From Paracentrotus lividus (lineage: Eukaryota > Echinodermata > Echinoidea > Camarodonta > Echinidae), in assembly GCA_940671915.1 (NCBI GenBank), contig CALNVZ010000641.1, forward strand, positions 36,757,425 through 36,821,424: a stretch of 64,000 nt of DNA, in the 5' to 3' direction. A model generated the notes under the pieces. That model worked only from the letters and a program-made list of their open reading frames with translations. It did no database searches and was not told the origin of the DNA. Position numbers and translations under genes: made by a program. Shown here in pieces: positions 58,978 through 64,000 of the stretch. Each line of letters starts with the position of its first letter. Positions within the stretch are counted from its first letter, which is position 1.

Positions 58978-61900
58978 ATGGATATTAAAACCAATGATTG
59001 CAACTTGATTAGTGTGAACGTTCGAGGTCTGAGAAACAAAGAAAAACGAGATATGGTATTCACATGGTGTAAGCAGCAAAGATGTGATATATTGCTTCTT
59101 CAAGAAACATACTGGACGGATATTATTTTGAAAATCATAAGAGACGAATGGAAAGGTCAGTGTTATTTTTGCAATTGATCGAATCACTCGAAAGGTGTAG
59201 CTATCCTTATAGCGAAAGACCTACCGATATCAATTGAAAATGTGTTTCACGACCAGGAAGGACGAATAATTATGATAAATGTTAAAATTGATGAATGTAA
59301 ACTACACTGTTCGTCATAAAGGTGGAATATTTTTTTCTGGCTCAATCGACATTATGTTGCTCCGTTATTAATTTCTTGAATGTGTTTGTCACCGCTTTCA
59401 CTTTCTGGGATCCTGGGTATATCTTGGACGTTCCCTCAACCCTTCCCGGGGATTTTTCTTCAAAAAAGATTGTCACCCCCAGAAGATGGCCATTTTCGTC
59501 ATTTTTTCTTATTTTTGGGGCCCTTTTTTGTTCACGCAACCCACCAAGGCCCCCTCAGTCCTACCTCAAGGAAATACGTCTAAGGTGGAGATTTGTTATT
59601 GTTCTTTAAATTAATTCTCGATTTATGGTTACCGGCTCGACCCTTTTGTCTAGGGGAGGGGTCAAAATTTAATTTGATTGGGGTTCAACATTCATTTTAT
59701 TCATTTTTACACCATGGAAATTTCTATCTTCCGTAAGTTGTATTGTAAAATCTCAACCAAACATAAATCAAAATAAAATATTATCAATAATGACGATTTA
59801 CAGCCTTGTCATCAAGGCTAAACAAAATTTAAGGGGAAAATTATGATATTTAAGGGTTAAAGGTGGTTTTTCATTTCTTTTTTTTTTAGCATAAAGATGG
59901 AATAAGATATTCCGAATTTTCACCAATCTCGTTTTTTACTTCAACCCCTCCCCTAGACAAGAAACCTAAGCCTGTCCCCAGAAATATAGATTTAACTTAA
60001 AGAACTATATAAAACAATACACCTCAGTCGCGTTTCCTGGTGGTAGGACTGAGGGGGGCTTGATCGGCCGGGAAAACAAAAAGGGGCCCCAAAATGAGAA
60101 AAAATTACAAAAATGGGCATCACGGGGGTTGACAAAACTTCTTTGGAAAAAGGTCCACGTGAAGGGTTGGGAGAATGTCCAAGATATAGCCAGGGTCCCA
60201 AAAAGTAAAAGCAGGGAGAAACATATTCAAGAAATTAAAGTCAGAGCAAAATCATGTCGCTATAGCGGCAAAAAATATTCCACCTTTATGACGGACAGTG
60301 TATGTATTGTAATATTTATGCACCTACAGAAAAAAATATAGAGAACGTTTCTTTCAAAGATTGTCAACATGGATGCAGTCAAATAAAAAAACGGGTTATG
60401 ATTTAATAGTAGGTGGTGATTTTAATTCCATTCTGTGTTCAAAAAAAGATGTAAAAAGAAACAAGAATAAGTATTGCAAAACACCAGTTAACCTAAAAAA
60501 GCTGACTAAATTTTTTTATTTATATGACATATGGAGGTACAGAAATCCTTCGAAACAACAGTTTACATGGAGAAATGTATCTCTAAATGTGGCTTCGCGC
60601 CTAGATTATTGGTTTGTAAATACCAGACTTAAGTCTAAAGTAATAACGAGTGATATACGTCCAACAATTCGATGTGTTCATAATGCTATATTTTTAAAGT
60701 TGTTAGTAGGTAAAGTAGAAAAAGACCTGGATATTGGAAACTGAATTCCCAGGTTCTCAAGGATGAAGATTACAAAATAAAAGTAAGAAATATAATAAGG
60801 AAGACAGAAAGCATGAACCTTAGTTTTTGTGAAAAATGGGAAATCATAAAAATTAAATGTCGGGAATATATTAAAAAATATTGTTCTGATAAAAAGAATA
60901 AAACATGTGATTTAAAGAGAAGTTTAGAAAAAACATGTATGAATCTGAGTGATAAACTAGATAATCAAAGAGATGTTGATGATGATACCAAAAAAGAATA
61001 TGTAAGAGTAAAATGTGAACTAGAGATATATATAAAAAAAAAAATGTAAAGGGGCAAGTGTTAGGTCCCGAATAAAATGGTTAGAGGAAGGTGAAAGAAA
61101 TACAAAATATTTTATGAGTCTAGAAAAGAAAAATGGTGAGAAGAAAAATATTACAAAATTAAGAAAAGGTAATAAGATTCTTGTGAAAAGAACTGATATT
61201 CAGCAAGAGGTAGTTACATTCTATGAAGAGTTATATAAAAGTAAAAAAGTAACCAAAGAAAATATTAAACACTATTTTGATGGTAATACGGTAAATAAAT
61301 TAACCGAGAACGAGAGAGGCTCATGTGAGGGATTATTAACTTTTAAAGAATGTCGAACAGCTGCTTTTAATATGCCAAAAAATAAAACCCCGGGGCTGGA
61401 TGGACTTTCAATAGAATTTTATCAAGAATTTTGGAATGAAATAGAGTTTACGCTTGTGCACGCTTTGAATGAGAACTTCAATAATAAGATCATGTCTAAA
61501 ACACAAAGGCAGGGCGTTATCACATTAATACACAAAAAGGAGAAGCAGAGAGCTTGAACAACTGGAGACCAATTACTTTATTAAACTACGACTGCAAGAT
61601 AATGGCGGCAGCCTTGGCAAACAGACTACATAAAGTGATACCCAATATAATTCACGACAACCAAGTTGGTTATACCAAAAAAAGATTAAGTGGTTTTAAT
61701 ATCAGACTAACTCAGGATGTTTTTGAATATACAAAGAAAAATAATCTGGAAGGTGCATTAATGTTAATTGATTTTAGAAAAGCCTTCGATATGATAGAGT
61801 TTCAATTTATCGAAGAGAGTTTGGTCAACTATAACTTTGGTGCAGATTTCCGATGTTGGATGAAACTAATGTATGAAAATGTCGAAAGCTCAGTTTTAGT

Positions 61901-63114
61901 TAATGGATGGAGAACAGCCAATTTCAAACTAGGCAGAGGAATTAGACAAGGATGCCCTTTATCAGCCTTGTTGTTTGTTTTGGGTGTTGAAATTATGGCA
62001 GATAAAATAAGAGAAAATAATAGAATAAAAGGAATTAAATTTGGAAAACATGGTACTTATAAAGGGTTAAAAATCTTACAATATGCTGATGACACATCAG
62101 TTTTTTCCAGAGAAAAATCATCAATGAAATATGTTATACAAGAGTTAGAGCAATTTGGAGATGTAGCTGGCCCTGTAATTAATAAAGATAAAACAATGTT
62201 AAAATGGTTAAGCCCAAGTAAAATGGAGTGGAATTTCGATGAATATGGTCTTCACTGGGCAAATGATTGTATAAAATATCTAGGTGTGTACATAGATAAC
62301 GACAAAGAGTCTGTAGTGAAACTAAATTGGGAATCAAAATTAGAAAAAATCCAAAGAATAGTAGATAATTGGCGTCGAAGAAATCTCCCGATTATAGGAA
62401 GAGTTCTCATAATTAAGACACTACTTGTAAGTCAGATAATACATTTAATAATGTTCTGTCCGGTACCAAATTCTATCATTAAAAGACTTAACAAAATTAT
62501 ATATAACTTTGTATGGAATTCAAAAATTGATAAAGTGAAAAGAAATATAATAAGCAGAAATTTTGCAGACGGAGGCATAAAAATGATTGATATTGAGAAT
62601 TAAATGTATAGTTTCAGATTGAAATGGTTAAGTAGAATACTTGATGAATCTGATTGCTATTGGAAAGATTTTGCAAATATATATTTCGAACAATTAGGAG
62701 GTTTGAAATTACTTTTAAACTGCACAATTGGACAAAATACATTCAGATCAACAGATCTTGTGGTATAATAAATATGTTACGTATAATAATAACCCTCTTT
62801 TCTATAAAGAATGGTATCTAAATAATATAATCTATTTAAAAGATATTTGTGATAATGGAACTTTCATTTCCACAACAACACTGAAAGATACGATCGAACA
62901 AAGAAATGCTAAAGCAAATGCCTTTTTTGATTATTTTAAACTAAGAATCTCAATACCAAAGGTTTGGATAAACAACCTGAAACGAGGTAATGTTTTATCA
63001 ATTCCAGTTATAAATATTTGTAAAAAAGAGAGAGAACTAAAAACGTTGTCAAGTAAAGTGTTTTATCAAATTTTGACTAAAAATGAAATTGCTCATAAAT
63101 GTCCCCCGTATTGA
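58978..63114 (+). pseudogene. LINE ORF2 (AP endonuclease and reverse transcriptase), L1/Tx1-like, disrupted
   Basis: The endonuclease starts at 58978 (LISVNVRGLRNKEKR, then LLLQETYW with the catalytic Glu). A stop lies at about 59176. The frame resumes (NHSKGVAILIA) until a foldback element splits it at 59305-60300, then NIYAPTEKN, VGGDFNSIL (about 60409-60435) and SRLDYWF. The frame shifts near 60340, 60730, 61045, 61550 and 62730. The reverse transcriptase is nearly complete: NNWRPITLLNYD, LIDFRKAFD (about 61762-61790), RGIRQGCPLSALLF (about 61936-61977) and YADD at 62082-62093, then KYLGVYID and NFVWNSK. The C-terminal part runs to a stop at 63112, after which another TIR element is inserted. 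Domain order and motifs match the L1/Tx1 lineage. Too many lesions to be active. Confidence 0.9.
59305..60300. mobile_element. TA-flanked foldback element (Tc1/mariner-like ends)
   Basis: Ends CACTGTTCGTCATAAAGG and, on the complement, CACTGTCCGTCATAAAGG are flanked by TA (59303-59304, 60301-60302). The two halves are imperfect inverted repeats almost to the centre (left GTCTAGGGGAGGGGTCAAA against the complement of right CCCTCCCCTAGACAAGAAAC). 996 bp, non-coding. It splits the LINE endonuclease, and removing it rejoins the frame on both sides. It is the undisturbed relative of 14489-16219 and 16960-21858. Confidence 0.9.
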
Positions 63115-63136
63115 GAAAATATTATCGATATAAACA

Positions 63137-64000
63137 TAGGGGAGACCTGGGGCAATTGTAACAGTTTTTTTTCCAAATTTGACCTATCAGTTTTATTGAA
63201 GCTAAATACTTGCTTAAAACTAAATAAAATGAAATATGCATATCTTAGCTTGACATATGAATAGGTTTGGGTTAAGTAAAACAAGTCATTTTGAAACCAT
63301 TACCATTTCAAAACAAGAGGTCGAGTGTTACAATTGCCCCGTGACGAGGGGCAATTGTAACAGACGTGCGGGGCAATTGTAACACATGAACTTGTAACGT
63401 TTTGTTTTTCTTTATCAAAGCTATGCACATGACAAATTAAACATCATTAACCACATAAACTAATTATAATGAAACATGACAATGCTTGACCCATTTATAT
63501 TACATTTTCCACTTGTTATATGCATGAAATGGGACAAAAGTTACGATAGTTTTTTTTTTTTTTTTTTTTTTTTTTTAGGTTGTGGCTTCACCCTTTAACT
63601 GTAGAATTATAGAACCTTCATTAATTCATATTTTGGTTCGTTATCTACTTTGTACCTACACAATATATCTTTTAACTGACAACTGTTGTATAACACTTTA
63701 TGTTTGGCTTACGCCTTTTGACTATAACGCATTCTTGCAAAATAAAGTGATACATTTCTGAGAAGAAGTAAAAATGACAGCTTTTTTTTTTCTTTCTTTC
63801 TTTTTTTTTGTTGTAAAATCAATCTTCAAAATTTACGCCATTTTTTTCTCCTGGCAAAATCAATATGTCTTTGCCCTTTTAACAAAACGTATTGGACATA
63901 CATTTTCAGGTATCATATTGAAAATATATTTATATTTTTTATGGGGGATGCCATCCCTCCCTCTCTCTCTCCTCTGTCTTTCTTTCTTTCTATCTTTCTT
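63137..64000. mobile_element. GGGGCAATTGTAACA-type TIR element, cut by window end
   Basis: It starts TAGGGGAGACCTGGGGCA and is collinear with 53876-54740 down to the CT-rich microsatellite at the window edge. Words at about 63152, 63345 and 63371, and as complement at about 63329. A T run lies at 63549-63575. It is inserted just after the LINE ORF2 C-terminal sequence. Confidence 0.85.

Overview
The window looks like a piece of animal nuclear DNA from an AT-rich, transposon-dense genome. The evidence is non-LTR retrotransposons of the Jockey/CR1-like and L1/Tx1-like types, a DIRS-like remnant, an LTR element, a tRNA-derived SINE and many terminal-inverted-repeat (TIR) elements. There is one apparent host gene, a BTB/T1 (KCTD-like) protein. 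A marine invertebrate deuterostome, perhaps an echinoderm, is my best guess from the repeat style, but nothing here proves it. Nothing prokaryotic was seen. A 25-base run of N at 16220-16244 marks an assembly gap.

Layout. 1-5736: AT-rich spacer with simple repeats and two TIR elements (3490-4171, 5101-5284). 5737-7560: segments A and B of a locally duplicated module. 7687-12217: tandem array of about 1.17-1.21 kb. 12218-23506: one further array unit blown apart by nested insertions: an element with dispersed GGTCACGTGTGTGACC palindromes, a TA-flanked foldback element, a PIF/Harbinger-like MITE and a CACTA-like element carrying another TA-flanked element, then a TAA-flanked element. Part of this block (13786-16219) is repeated after the gap (16245-18690), probably an assembly artefact. 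23507-31182: second copies of B and A, interrupted by a tandem GCGAGCGCGAAGCGCGAGC repeat and by a broken Jockey/CR1-like LINE (26827-30260), itself carrying two TIR insertions.

31753-32682 is the only convincing host gene: an intronless 309-residue ORF with two tandem T1/BTB domains. Its stop codon is supplied by the first three bases of a minus-strand, non-coding LTR element (32680-35846). 35847-41300: minisatellites and small inverted-repeat elements. 42004-43041: a foldback element split by a SINE. 43500-46281: repeated AGGTGGTATGTAC hairpins, GCGCGC clusters and a GGGGTTAGTTGGAACA-type element. 46416-49800: a 173-bp tandem array hit by three different TIR elements. 50080-53870: GA-rich repeat, pogo-like mini element, DIRS remnant. 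53876-57800: GGGGCAATTGTAACA-type elements and a 24-bp minisatellite. 57933 to the end: an L1/Tx1-like LINE with two ORFs, cut by a TA-flanked foldback element and by another GGGGCAATTGTAACA-type element that runs off the window.

The strongest novelty candidates are (i) a set of elements with the same TAGGGGAGACC-type ends but three different iterated internal words, (ii) the double-T1 BTB gene ended by an LTR insertion, and (iii) the recurrence, in unrelated element families, of arrays of long palindromic words next to the termini.
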